The notes under the pieces are model-generated. The model saw only the letters and a program-made list of their open reading frames with translations, did no database searches and was not told the DNA's origin. From positions 1 to 64,000 of the forward strand of contig JAKCWW010001732.1 in assembly GCA_026260175.1 (NCBI GenBank): a stretch of 64,000 nucleotides of DNA, read 5' to 3'. Made by a program: the position numbers and the translations under genes. Origin of the DNA: Reticulitermes lucifugus. Lineage: Eukaryota > Arthropoda > Insecta > Blattodea > Rhinotermitidae. Below are positions 1-10,029 of this stretch, one piece after another; position 1 is the first letter of the stretch; each line of letters opens with the position of its first letter.

Positions 1-445
1 TGCTTCTGACTGTTAAAATTAATTTTCAAAATTTGTCAAGACTGACAAGTTAATTAGCACAACTACGCGGTGTTATGTTCCTTATCCTCAGAAACTCTAT
101 ATAACAAACAAGAAATTTAGCTTGGCTTTCTCACTTGTCACTTTAATATGCGTGTGTTAAAATCAATATCCAAAGTTTATCAGTTATGAAACGTTAAACA
201 GCACAACTGTTCGTGTCAGGTGTTGGGCGTCGAACCCTCAGAAACTCATTAGAATGATCAGGATTTTCAGCTAAGCTCCCTCGCTTGTCACCTCAAAACG
301 TAAACATTAAATTAAAATTCTAAGTTTGTCATGATGACAAGTTAATCGCCACAACTGCGCAGTGTTGTGTGTCTAACCCTCAGAAACTCATTAAAATGCT
401 TAAGGTTTTCGGCTAGGCTGTTTCACTTGTCACCTCAAGATGTGT
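1..445. repeat. Tandem repeat, three diverged units of about 142-150 bp
   Basis: Three consecutive units share the landmarks CCTCAGAAACTC (at 86, 236 and 378), a GACAAGTTAAT-like block, an ACAACT block and CACTTGTCACCTCA. Landmark spacing is 150 and 142 bp. The units are clearly diverged and the array may run off the left edge of the window. It ends near 445, after which the landmarks stop. It looks like a small satellite or old tandem duplication; no coding frame spans it. Confidence 0.8.
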
Positions 446-968
446 ATGTGGATTTGAAAGTACGGCTATTGTTGTATGTTATGGTTTCGAAACGTAGGCG
501 TAACTGTGTGTGGCGCAAGGTGCGGCAATCCCCCCAATATTTCTTCCAACCTAAGAATAGTTTTTTTGGCCGCTAATTTGCAAAGGTGCAAATAAAAATT
601 TGGGATTAAAGTGGGGGAAATTTGTGTATGTATATTAAGGACTGGTTCAAACGAATCTTCCTCGCCTTTTTTAAATTGACGACTTCGTAAAATTCTTAAT
701 ACCCATAGTCGATTTACCCCCCCCCCCAAATGTTATTAGCCAAGTTACGGCTATGGTTCGAACCATATTAGCTAGGGAAGTTCAGCTACAAGATCTGTGC
801 CTCGTTTCGCCAGTCTTCAGGTGGCTGTTTGTTTGATATTTTTTTCTGGAATGCATAAATATTTGACGCTCAGAAACAACCCGACAAAATCACGGTGACG
901 ACAATGACGACGAGAAGAACAACAGCAACAACCATGACAATGACGATCACGTCGACGATAACAAAGCC
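446..968. other. Intergenic, no recognised feature
   Basis: No gene or known repeat was recognised. 890-965 is a purine-rich run of GAC/GAA/CAA triplets, which looks like degenerate microsatellite rather than coding sequence. Confidence 0.4.
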
Positions 969-1233
969 GTGTTCGTTTTGAGATCTGCGCTCTTCTGGGA
1001 TATTACGCGGCGTCGTGTGGTAATTGTTTACCTATAACGTAGATTCATGAAACTACGTTATAGGTTCCTGGCTGTCTTTCTGTCCTACTCGAAATCTTGA
1101 TCCGTGAAGATGGGACCGATACGTTGTCCCGAAACGTCGGTAAACAAATACCACACGACGCCGCGTAATATCCCAGAAGAGGGCAGATCTCATCAACATC
1201 GCGGAGGAAGCCTGAAATCAAAGTGTTCATTTT
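969..1233. mobile_element. Foldback element family B, copy 1, with target-site duplication
   Basis: The element (980-1222) starts GAGATCTGCGCTCTTCTGGG and ends GGAAGCCTGAAATCA. Its arms are inverted repeats of each other (left arm 980-1033, right arm 1138-1195). Flanking sequences GTGTTCGTTTT (969-979) and GTGTTCATTTT (1223-1233) differ at one base and are a likely target-site duplication. The right arm carries the hammerhead-like module at 1101-1142: stem GGGAC/GTCCC, GAA, ACGT, C. Related copies lie at 7021-7235, 25010-25193 and 40410-40588. Whether it moves as DNA or as a retroelement is not settled by the sequence. Confidence 0.8.
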
Positions 1234-1239
1234 CATTTT

Positions 1240-1418
1240 CTTTCAAGTAATGGAGCACCGGTGGAATGAAATTTACAGGGGAAAACCGAAGTACTCGGTG
1301 AAAAACCTGTCCCAGGGCCACTTTGTCCGCCACAAATCCCACATGGACTGACCCGGGATCGGTTCCGGGCCTCCGCGGTGACAGGCTGGCGACTAACAGC
1401 CTGAGCCATGGCACGGCC
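1240..1418 (-). mobile_element. tRNA-derived SINE family A, 3'-truncated copy
   Basis: Reverse strand reads GGCCGTGCCATGGCTCAGG at its head, then a decayed B box and the family body down to the ATTACTTGAA stretch. The 3' third of the family (present at 8062-8341) is missing. It lies directly beside the target-site duplication of the foldback element at 969-1233. Confidence 0.85.
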
Positions 1419-2280
1419 TTACACGCGCAGTTGCTTTATTATTAAAAACCTACAGATGTGTTGTAAATAGACTTTCGTGTCTGTTCCTTTATACGACTAA
1501 CAAACGGTTTCACAGAAAAGAAGGAAGGTTAAAAAGGACAAGAAAGTCAGTTTGTGGCTCAAGCTCAATAAGATATTCCAAGCCACACACAAAGTCTTAT
1601 CTAGAAAAAGTGGGATGGACACCACAATTACTCGTATGTCAGGTCATATCCATTTTCAAAGGAACAATTAATTCAGGTTGTACCAGAACATCTCCCGTCT
1701 CTTTATATTACTTACCTCTAGTGGGCCCCTTAAGAGTCTGTATGACTTTCTTGACAAGAAGCTGCGCTCTTTAAACAGGCGGAGGTTTATCTAAATAAAT
1801 AACTACAGTGATTGACTTTAAAACATTTACTACAGATAGATTAAATCTCTTCACTCTACACAAGTTTACTTTGCACTTAAGCTTGGACTCTGCGCCAGAA
1901 TGTTGACAGGACTTCTTTCGTATTCACGAACTATTACTTATTAGTTCATGATTATTACTCTCCAAATAAGTGTTCATCAAATGTCACTTTCACCACTGAT
2001 GTACTTTTATACGTAATAAATTTAAAACGACGTTTAATGTGAACAGTCTCGAAGGTTTTCTTTTTGCTTTTCTTTCGGTTAAATTGGAATTAGAGGCAGT
2101 AGTAAAAAGCAACGATCTTCGCCTTCTGCATCTTTGGATAAATTAGACACAATTGTCCTAAAATTCTTGTGAAACAAACTGCGTTTTATAAAAGACACTT
2201 CCTAATTTAGAGTGGTTGCTTAGAAGGTCAGGAACAATTCACTTTTTGGCAAACACTGTTTGGGATGAAAGAGATTTATG
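1419..2280. other. Intergenic upstream of the host gene
   Basis: AT-rich sequence with no recognised repeat and no supported exon. It could hold distal regulatory sequence of the gene starting near 2.36 kb, but nothing specific is visible. Confidence 0.35.
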
Positions 2281-2286
2281 TCTGTC

Positions 2287-2370
2287 ATTGGTCAACGTAT
2301 CGAGTTCTAAGTTTGCTGTTGCTAAGCGGATTTCCTTAATATAAAGGTGTTAGCAGGTGGACAGTAAGGA
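2287..2370 (+). promoter_or_regulatory. Candidate TATA-type promoter
   Basis: TATAAAGG is at 2340-2347, with an inverted CCAAT box (ATTGG) at 2287-2291 about 50 bp upstream. An initiator-like ACAGT lies at 2361-2365. The layout fits a polymerase II core promoter placed just before the two-helix exon. Transcription start is inferred, not seen. Confidence 0.45.
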
Positions 2371-2495
2371 AGTAAGGAGGAGGCCTAGACCCACTGTAGA
2401 TCCAAGGAAAAAATTTCTAAGAAACTTATCACAAAACTTACAGACTGAACACCCGTAAAGACAAATGCCTAACGTGATGTATCCCACTGCTGCAG

Positions 2496-2693
2496 GAGGA
2501 ACGTCGACGGACCGGTCGGTACGTGGCTGTCATTCTCGTCGTCATAGCTTGTCTTCTGGGACTGCACCATGCCTTCGTTAAACAGAATGTGGTCCTCGCT
2601 GGCCTCATAGTGCCAGCTCTCATCATGGTCTTCTACATCCTCTGGGTACTGCGTACAGCTAAGAAGGCCAGCGGCAAGCATGCCAGTCTCGAG
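2496..2693 (+). CDS. Exon of a small two-pass membrane protein (unidentified)
   Basis: Open frame of 66 codons after a likely acceptor (CTGCTGCAG ending at 2495). It encodes a basic stretch (EERRRTGRY), helix VAVILVVIACLLGLHHAF, short polar loop VKQN, second helix LAGLIVPALIMVFYILWVL, then a basic segment RTAKKASGKHASLE. Base composition is clearly richer in G+C than the flanks, as expected of an exon. The donor is GAG followed by GCAAGT, a GC-AG type. The next GT donor (after 2713) would put the terminal exon out of frame, so the GC donor is preferred. A well-placed ATG (2465, context ACAAATGCC) lies upstream but is in another frame, which gives MPNVMYPTAAGGTSTDRSV before diverging. Either there is an upstream exon or the assembly has a one-base error. 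I do not recognise the family. Confidence 0.6.
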
Positions 2694-3088
2694 GCAAGTT
2701 ACTTTTGTGCGAGGTGTGCCCTAGGATGGAAATAGCTGGTCTCATTTGATAACGTGTCAGTTTTTTTCGTTTCGTACACGGGCGCTGTAAAATGATCGGA
2801 GGACTAAGCGACTTAGCTTTCCGGTTTTGTGATGCAGGGAGCCTGCTCCTGTATATGAAATCAGCTTCTTCATTTCCACGAGAAGAATAAAGTAAGAACC
2901 TCAGTCTTCACCAAATATCTTCAGTACATGTCGTAGAAATGTGATAATTATCGTTACTCATAACATAAATTTTGGCTTTACATACGTGGGACAATATTAA
3001 CCTCAGGTATATAGAAGCCAAACTTTCTTAGTTTTATTGAGACTATTTGAAAAGGATTCGTTTAATACAGAAAGTGTGGTAGATTTAT

Positions 3089-3570
3089 GTGTCTGTGCAC
3101 GCCATGAATGCATNGGGGAGGAACTGTAGCTCTATTCATTCGTCATCTCGGCACTAGATCGAGGAGAGTAGTCAAGTTCACTTCCCGGCAATTAATACAT
3201 CAACATACGCACTTAATAAAATACAATTCACGAGAAGCATTAAACTCCTACATGTTTCGGCACCCCTGCACCGAAATATGTAGGAGTTTAATACTTGTCA
3301 TGAATTGTATTTTATTCTATTAAATGCGTATGTTGATGTATTAATTGCACGAACATGCACGGTGTGAGTAACACAAATTCCAATTGCTGGCAGTTTCATT
3401 CTGGGCAAGGGCCAACGTTAGCAATAGTATAGGGAAACTGGTGGGCCCCAGAGCCGCTGTGGACGCTTCGGAGATAAGAAAAATTTCTTACACATGCAAA
3501 GAATCAAATCACGACTCCTTGGTCGTCATGCCGGTTGCCTAACCACAATTCCGACTACGTTATCCCGATT
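3089..3570 (-). mobile_element. Diverged SINE E-like copy interrupted by a foldback
   Basis: Parts outside 3188-3348 match the body of the SINE at 37337-37618: the GTAGCTCTATTC block, GGCACTAGAT, CCCGG, then GGGCCCCAGAGCCG. On the reverse strand the head reads GGATAACGTAGTCGGA, an A-box-like sequence. This subtype is also seen at 33488-33672. A single N lies at 3114. Confidence 0.65.
3188..3348. mobile_element. Palindromic foldback element, arms about 70 bp
   Basis: Outer arms GCAATTAATACATCAACATA and its complement near 3330-3348 pair over about 70 bp, with a few mismatches. The centre (3252-3284) contains CCTACATGTTTCGG and its inverted copy CCGAAATATGTAGG, the 3' half of the hammerhead-like module in both directions. 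It sits inside a SINE, so it inserted later than that SINE. Confidence 0.75.
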
Positions 3571-5805
3571 TTAATTTTACTACGCCTAACTTTGTCTCTT
3601 TCAGTACTTTAAGCTCTTGCTGAATTTTGATGAAATATGGTGAGGAATAATTAGTCGGGGGTAAAAGATACAGCAAAGCAAACCAATAGGCAATGAAAAG
3701 AAGTGAGATTAGAATTCGGACAGAGGGAAAAACTCAGATAGAATGTGCAGGGACGTAAGACAAAAAGTAATATATTCAATTTAAATAATAAAATATAAGA
3801 ACTTTTGGTGAAGAAATAACAGAGCACAGTAATCCATTAAATAAAAAATCCTAATAATATCGATCATTAGAAGAAGAGAAAAAATGATAAGAACATGTCT
3901 AACACAGGGTCGAAGATGTCTTAACAGGATTCATACCCTAAAGACTCTATGCTTACAGAATGAGATTTGCTAGTGGAAAGGCTTGTGAAATATTTATAAG
4001 CAAAAATTCAGATCCATAAATTCATTTCACTGTAAGAGATTCATATACCAGAATGCTGTCAATAGGTTCAAAATTCCGTGTAGTTAAATAACATTCTTCA
4101 CACTCCTCCGAAAGAATTTCTTTTCTGACGTGTAAGACATTAACTTTTAAAGACTGAGGCAAACGAGAATTACGTATTTAAAGTTCTCGTTTTTTACCGC
4201 GCAGTAAACAGCCTCCGTCTCGGTTATAAAACTAATCAGTTAATGCTGTGCAAGTAAATAATCGTTCTTTGTTCTCAGAACCGTATAAAACACATAAATG
4301 CACAGTGGACAAAACATAGAATTGTTTAATGCTAAACCTAATGGCACATAAAGTAATAACTAGGCTTTAAAGGGTTAAAGAAAGAAACTTCCAAATCAAC
4401 GCCACGAAAGGCAGCTCTATGAAAGATATAAGATTTAAAAACATTTCAAGGCAAAGAAATTTAATTTTTAGGAGAGGCTGCTGTCAGTAATTTAAAGCAA
4501 GTTAAAACAAATGTTGACCCTGAGGCACAGGGTAGTCTGCCACAATATCATTTTCTGCCTCTGTTCAGTACAATAAACCGATAAGCAGCCCTGAGGATCC
4601 TACATGGGAGTTTTAACAGAGCCAGTGAAATGCTGGAACTAACAGGATACAAAAAAAGAAAAAAAAAACCTGAACCATACCCAGTAAAAGCCACGCGTAA
4701 GGACATTTAAAGGGATCTGAAGAGTTTCTCCGTTTCTGGAAAATTTACACTTAACACAGGCACTTGGGAAGCTTTTGGTAGATAAAATAATACTTCACTG
4801 TGTATAGTCTCATACATTTACTTTTTATTATTCAAGCCATATATCAGAAATTCATGAACACTACATTTCTTCAGTTTTCACCTTTTACATTTCTGTACTT
4901 CTCTTCCTTCATTCTTGCTCGATTATTATCTTTTTCTTTGCCAAGCAGTCCTTTACAGGCGTGTTTCCCGAACGATACTCCGCGGACAAGAACTTCCGGG
5001 CGATTCGCCAATAAATTCTCTCATGACGAAATTCAATATTACAGATTTTTTATACGGGAGCTAATATATTATGCAGTAAAGGGGTATAGGAATTAGCTTT
5101 ACCAGGCAATATTACGTTAAACGGATATTGCTGCTAGTAAAGTGTAGAACAAATACATACGAAGAAATTATTGTTGCTATGTTTCGCGTACCAAATAATT
5201 CACCATCACTTCCACTTGAAAACAACACATTATGTTAGTGTCTGACTGTATTTTGTTTTGATTTTTCATCAACAGAAACATATACCACAACATAATTGTT
5301 TAAAATGTACCACACTTTTTTCGGTACGGGGGGGCAGTTATATTTTTCAAAACCGAAAGTGCTGCACAGCAAGGGGTATGGGAAACACAGCTTATATTAC
5401 TTTACAGGCCTATGTATCTTCCATATGTGTTGTACGATCTAAGATTTTGTTACGTCATATATGTATTTTTATGTGTTTGTAATATAAATATTTTCGAAAT
5501 GCATTGTTTGAGATTTAATGCTCTTAACTGAATAAGGCATTCAAGGTCTTGTTGGAAATGTTACACAAGTCCACATTTTCTGACAGCAGACGGGCACACT
5601 TGTCACGGTGATATTTTAAACCTATGTTTATATCGTAAAATTGGTTGAGTGAAACACAATATACAGACATCGTTAAAGAGTTTCTGCAGTGGTTCAGCCA
5701 TTTATCGCCTTTTTTTTTTAGAAATTTGCTTGTGAGCCCGTAAAATATATACGTAAGGTAATTAATGCGCACTTCAGGAAACTGCCGCTATATGAACTAA
5801 TAATT

Positions 5806-6120
5806 CAAAGGATTTTTACGAAATTTTGTACTTGAGATTGTTAGAAGATCTGTCGAGAAAATTGAAGTTTGATTAAAATTTGACAAGAATAAGGGGTACT
5901 TTACATGAAGACCTATGTACATTTATGACAATATCTCGCTGAATTCTTCTTAGAATGAAAAATGTTTTGGACAGATTTGTAGAGAAAGTCAAAACACACA
6001 TTTTATGTTCAATAACGTGCCTTTTATGAGATAGGTGGAAAAATATGGTAGATTGAGAGGCCACAGATAAGAATACAATAGGGCGCATGCGCATTGCATG
6101 CTGGATAAATAAGGCCACAG
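5806..6120 (+). repeat. Dispersed repeat, copy 1 of 2
   Basis: About 300 bp similar to 19915-20226 in the same orientation. Shared landmarks include ATATCTCGCTGAATTCTTCT, ACACACATTTTATGT and AAAATATGGTAGA. The family is not recognised; no terminal repeats or coding frame are visible. Confidence 0.75.
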
Positions 6121-6423
6121 AATATGAAATAACTATTGCTTTTCCACGGCAAAAATGATTACGCGAAGGCGCCTCAATTTTACGTTATATGTACATGTCC
6201 CTCTTGTTAAATACTCTCATGGCTCTTGCTTGTAAAGAACGACAATAGCACGAAACATAGCAGCATACTCACTGCCGAAATTCGAAAATGATAAAAAGTA
6301 CATGTCAGTATATGTCAGCATATTCGTCTTAAGGAATTTTAGGTTGTCATCTCGATATTATCAATCATTTTCTTAATACTTTTATAATTTTAATGAAAGT
6401 CATGGAATTCCTTTCTTTTACAG

Positions 6424-6546
6424 ATCAAAGAAGTTCCAACAGTAGTTATCAAGGAAGCAACGCCCTCGCCTGCTGATTCCGATACAAATACTCTAACATC
6501 TCCATCAGCATCCGGAATTTTAAATAATGCAGCCGAAACTGTTTAG
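6424..6546 (+). CDS. Terminal exon of the two-pass membrane protein
   Basis: After the acceptor TTTCTTTTACAG the frame stays open for 40 codons to a TAG at 6544-6546. It joins in phase 0 to the exon ending at 2693. The peptide starts IKEVPTVVIKEATPSPADSD, is rich in Ser, Thr and Pro, and ends NNAAETV. The acidic/polar tail follows the two helices and is likely cytoplasmic. The last residues (E-T-V) match a class I PDZ-binding motif (S/T-x-V). Composition is more balanced than the AT-rich surroundings. The 3' UTR follows; no AATAAA occurs in the first 800 bases after the stop, so the polyadenylation site is unclear. The family remains unidentified. Confidence 0.6.
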   Translation: MKEVPTVVIKEATPSPADSDTNTLTSPSASGILNNAAETV

Positions 6547-7011
6547 ATCAGCTGTGCCGGTATTTATTTCTAAACAGAACCGGGCACTGTGTTACTGTAT
6601 GTGAGACATATACTGTACTTCTGCAGCAGGCAGAATTGAAAAGTTTGGAGTATCCACATTATTTCAGACAGCTTTTATTTGTTTAAGCTTATTAATTTAT
6701 ACAGTTTCTAGAATTTAATATATTAATTGATTCTAATTTATGGGCCGAATAGTAATTTACATTATATATTATTCAGAGAACGGTAATTTAAATACAGATT
6801 GAATGTCAAAGGAATATGAAAGAAGCTGGAGAAAATGAGCCACAGAACAGGGAATTGGAGGATGTGTTGTAACTAGAGGCTGTAAACGAGGAATGAAGTA
6901 ATTACTGCATACGATGTGTTCGCCGAATTTGTCGGAGTACCTAAAACAGTATATTATAAGATGCGCATTAAAATACATTACAATCAACTTACATATTCCT
7001 TCTGCTTTAAT
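6547..7011 (+). other. Probable 3' UTR and downstream sequence
   Basis: AT-rich sequence after the stop codon at 6544-6546, with no coding potential. The transcript end cannot be fixed: AATATATTAA near 6715 is only a weak polyadenylation candidate. Confidence 0.3.
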
Positions 7012-7244
7012 AGACTTATACCTGAGATCTGCGTTCTTCTGGAATATCACGCAGCATCGTGTGGTCATTGTTTACTGACGTTTCGGGACAACGTATCGGT
7101 CCCATCTTCACGTGACCCATGAAGATGGGACCGATACGTTGTACCGAAACGTCAGTAAACAATTACCACACGATGCTGCGTGATATCCCAGAAGAGAGCA
7201 TATCTCATCAACATCGCTGCGGAAGTCTGAAATCAAGACTTACA
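7012..7244. mobile_element. Foldback element family B, copy 2, with target-site duplication
   Basis: Starts GAGATCTGCGTTCTTCTGG (7024) and ends GGAAGTCTGAAATCA (7235). The two arms are inverted repeats with almost no spacer at 7110-7122, so this copy is a near-perfect hairpin of about 200 bp. Flanks AGACTTATA (7012-7020) and AGACTTACA (7236-7244) differ at one of nine bases and are a likely target-site duplication. Both arms carry the hammerhead-like module (minus-strand 7075-7115, plus-strand 7116-7160). Confidence 0.8.
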
Positions 7245-8061
7245 TCTCTTTCTTATTGAAGAGTACTGAACCAACACTGACTGTAGAGTTTAGAAAATTA
7301 AAGTGCTAAACATGGCACGGTGTTATTTGGCGACATTTGCATCAGGAAGTCTTTTATTTGATACAAGTGCAAAAAGCTGGCTGGAATACCACAAGAGGAA
7401 AGGCAACTTGGCAGACATGAATAGAGATGAGAGTAAAATATGAAAATAAACCTCACAAAAAGATTTGTAAAATGTAAAATGGGCTACGATGACTCAGAAG
7501 AGGATATAATGGCGGGATATTTTTCCCCGTAATGTCGAGCGTTCTGATTCCATAACGTTACGGAGTCTCTTGATATGTAGAATTAAGCTGACTGATTAAG
7601 GAAGGTCTTTAAAAGCTTAGTATTTATTTTTAGGGGGAGCTTTTTTTTGGGTGTAAATGTGGATAATGATGTTTCTGTATGACTGTTCATTCTGTTAAAT
7701 ACAACCGACAAGAGTAGTGCATTTAATAGTCAGTATGATTCTGTGTGTCAAATTTTTTTTTGCAAAGAGAATGCGACATCAAAATCTGATGCGATAAGAT
7801 TGTGACTGAAATGCGAAGTTAAAATAAATAATCTCTCATAAACACATTATTATCGTATAAGAAATAATTACGTTCTTCACAAAAGTAACATTCCGTATCA
7901 AGTTAACATTTATGGTACCATTTACTTTTTATCTCAAATACCACAATTTTATTCTGAGATATTTGTTACCAATATACAGTATTACTGCACTTAATATGAA
8001 GAAACAAAGTATGATGCAAGCGGATGTCGACATTGTTTTTATTAGTAACTTGTATGGTATT
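7245..8061. other. No recognised feature
   Basis: AT-rich unique-looking sequence between a foldback element and a SINE. A 151-codon open frame beginning at 7912 runs into the SINE and is not credible as a gene. Confidence 0.35.
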
Positions 8062-8341
8062 GGTCGTGCCATGGCTCAGGCGGTTAGTCGCCGGTCTCTC
8101 ACCGCGGAGGCCTGGGTTCGATCCCGGCTCAGTGCATGTGGGATTTGTGGTGGACAAAGTGGCACTGGGACAGGTTTTTCTCCGAGTACTTCGGTTTTCT
8201 CCTGTCAGTTTCATTCCACCGGAGCTCCATTGAAACGGAAAAGCAGAAAAACCTCGTCATCTTCATCACAGGTTTGCAGAATAAGCCTTCAAGGCTGCGG
8301 TGTTTCCGTAGCATCTGCTGCGGGGCCCTTCAATAAAAGAA
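8062..8341 (+). mobile_element. tRNA-derived SINE family A, full-length copy
   Basis: Head has an A-box-like ATGGCTCAGGCGGTTAGTCG (8071-8090) and a near-perfect B box GGGTTCGATCCC (8114-8125), the internal polymerase III promoter of a tRNA-derived SINE. The body runs through TGGGATTTGTGGTGGACAAA and TTTCATTCCACCGG. It ends GCTGCGGGGCCCTTCA followed by a short A-rich tail. Other copies: 1240-1418, 15163-15268, 22603-22867, 33730-33990 and 36371-36622. Confidence 0.92.
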
Positions 8342-8533
8342 ACTTGTATGATGTATTTTTACAATAAAGAAGGTCATATCAGGAGAAAAGTCACACTTTC
8401 TGTGACATCCTTCATCGTAGAATTTCTAACAATGCAACCAGTATCCAGCATTACCGATGGCTGTTAAATTTCTATTTTGTTCTTGTAAAATATTATTAAG
8501 CAATTTACACAATAATTTCTTTTGTGTCTTGTT

Positions 8534-8575
8534 TGTCTGATAATGGCTTCTTGTTAAGCCGAAACATATTGCATT
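8534..8575 (+). ncRNA. Hammerhead-like module, decayed core
   Basis: CTGATAA (8537-8543), then T, stem GGCTT (8545-8549) with AAGCC (8556-8560), GAA, ACATAT, T. The stem is perfect, but the core position that is G in hammerheads is A here. Flanking stem I complementarity is weak (three pairs). Probably a relic. Confidence 0.5.
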
Positions 8576-9575
8576 AAACCATCCAATATACACAAAAGAG
8601 TTGTAATTGGTTTCTACCCGTGTTCCTACTGTGTGTTGAAGTCTCTGCTATGAGAGAGTTTTGCTACAATTTCATTAGTTTCCTCTCTACCTTCAGGCTA
8701 ATACTGGAACAACACCGTCAAAGGGGTCAGGATTATGAATATTACTAGCTTGTGAGATGTGATGCAATCTAGTCTGATAGTAATTTACCAACCTCTCGGA
8801 AGAACATTCTACTATGTCTTCAGCGTCGTAGTTTAAGCTTTGCTCCGCTGTGCGTGATTTAATGTTTTGCTATAAATACTCCTCTGAAAAGTTTGTAAGT
8901 TGTTACCAGATTACACTGCATCACGTCCCGGGGGGAAAAAATCTCCATGGTCACTTCCCTTATCTTGTAAGTGTCTGCATTACATCCTTCAACATCCACT
9001 CGGATAGCTTACGCCACGTCTCAGACAGTCATTCGCGGGCCTTTCACCGCCGCAGCCGGTGTATCTATTCCAGGGCTGCCAGAATTCTCGTACTGTCTGC
9101 ACGGAACAACGAAACTTCCATTGGAAGGATTTCGTAACATTTTTGTATGTGGGATTTTATTCCATTTTGTTCAAGCATTAGTTTTTTCAAATTTTTACAA
9201 AAATAACAGACACTTACTTAAAGACCGACCCCTGTTTAGGTGACTTGTAAGCCTATTTATAATGAAGACAGTGATCTCTGTGCGGTGCGAACCGAAGCCC
9301 AAGAAACGTTTAAAGATCTAAACATTTTACTTTTTAACTAGGCACGTTCAGGAAATTGAATATGTATCCCTTTACAGGATAAGTGCAGGAAACATGAAGT
9401 GTTCTTATTTACGACAGAAGTACAAGAAATGTGACATATAGCCGTCTAAAAAAAAGGCCCAGAAGCAGGACATCTCGATGTTACGACAGGAGCCCAAGAA
9501 ATCAGGCACAACCAGAAAGGCCGCAGAAACCGTTAATATTATACATTGTATATAATCCATATTCCGCGCAATAGA
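8576..9575. other. No recognised feature
   Basis: Two overlapping open frames of 90-95 codons (8850-9243) were examined. The stretch 8920-9130 is more balanced in composition than its flanks, but no domain, splice context or family could be recognised. Confidence 0.3.
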
Positions 9576-9865
9576 TTGATCATAGATTATTCATACCAAA
9601 TCATACTGGGAATCCACCCCGAAGTGATCGCCTACAATTTTAACCATTCTTATACACTTTAATATATAGTCTTAACATGTACTTATAAAGTTGGTTTCAG
9701 TTTATGTAATTCATACTCTTACAAGTGTCCCTGACGATGATCCCAGAAAGGGATCGAAACATATTGGACTGGTTTACAGGGATTGTAAAGTATATCTATA
9801 ATAATAATAATAATAATAATAATAAGAGTGTATTTGTTGGTTGAGTGTTTTGTGTTTGATCATAG
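9576..9865 (+). mobile_element. Short element family C, with perfect 10-bp target-site duplication
   Basis: TTGATCATAG occurs at 9576-9585 and again at 9856-9865, flanking a 270-bp insertion. Inside are a conserved 5' block (CCGAAGTGATCGCCTACAAT, 9621-9640), the hammerhead-like module (9727-9769), an (ATA)n microsatellite at 9799-9826 and a 3' end GTTGGTTGAGTGTTTTGTGT. The same sequence forms both arms of the foldback at 29872-30418. No coding capacity; it must be non-autonomous. Confidence 0.85.
9727..9769 (+). ncRNA. Hammerhead-ribozyme-like module in element C
   Basis: All hammerhead parts are present in order: stem I strand GTCC (9727-9730), core CTGACGA (9731-9737), one extra T (9738), stem II GATCCC (9739-9744) with GGGATC (9750-9755) around loop AGAAA, GAA (9756-9758), short stem III ACATAT (9759-9764), unpaired T (9765), and stem I partner GGAC (9766-9769). 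In the hammerhead family, cleavage would follow the unpaired base at 9765. Core position 7 is known to be variable. The extra T after the core is the main departure. Activity is inferred only. Confidence 0.65.
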
Positions 9866-9880
9866 GATATTTAATCTAAG

Positions 9881-10029
9881 AAATTGCACAATCAGTAATA
9901 AATAATCATTCATCACTTCATGTCATACATGTTTCGACCTGTACAAGATATATACCACCCTGATGATGACCTTGTAGAAGTCGAAACGTGTAGGAGGATA
10001 ATGATTATTTATTATTTATTGTGCAATTT
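9881..10029. mobile_element. Foldback element with AT-rich arms
   Basis: Arms AAATTGCACAATCAGTAATA (9881-9900) and its complement near 10010-10029 pair. Inner parts of both arms carry CGAAACATG or CGAAACGTG. The right arm holds a hammerhead-like module at 9955-9997. Confidence 0.75.
9955..9997 (+). ncRNA. Hammerhead-like module
   Basis: Stem I CCACC (9955-9959) faces GGAGG (9993-9997): four of five positions pair. Core CTGATGA is at 9960-9966, extra T at 9967, and stem II GAC...GTC encloses a loop that looks mutated from GACCT/AGGTC. GAA is at 9983-9985, palindromic-type stem III ACGTGT follows, and the unpaired base is A (9992). Confidence 0.55.

Larger units (their letters stand above)
2694..6423 (+). 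other. GC-AG intron containing a nested SINE and foldback
   Basis: Inferred intron between the two-helix exon and the terminal exon. The acceptor is a pyrimidine run plus CAG ending at 6423. It holds a diverged SINE (3089-3570) split by a palindrome, one ambiguous base at 3114, and one copy of a dispersed repeat (5806-6120). The rest is AT-rich with no supported exon. Confidence 0.5.

Noticed and set aside
8071-8130. tRNA gene at the SINE A head
   Set aside because: Repeated six times with a conserved non-tRNA body; it is a SINE promoter.
7912-8367. 151-codon open frame
   Set aside because: Its C-terminal two thirds is SINE family A sequence, including the tRNA-like head; the frame is fortuitous.
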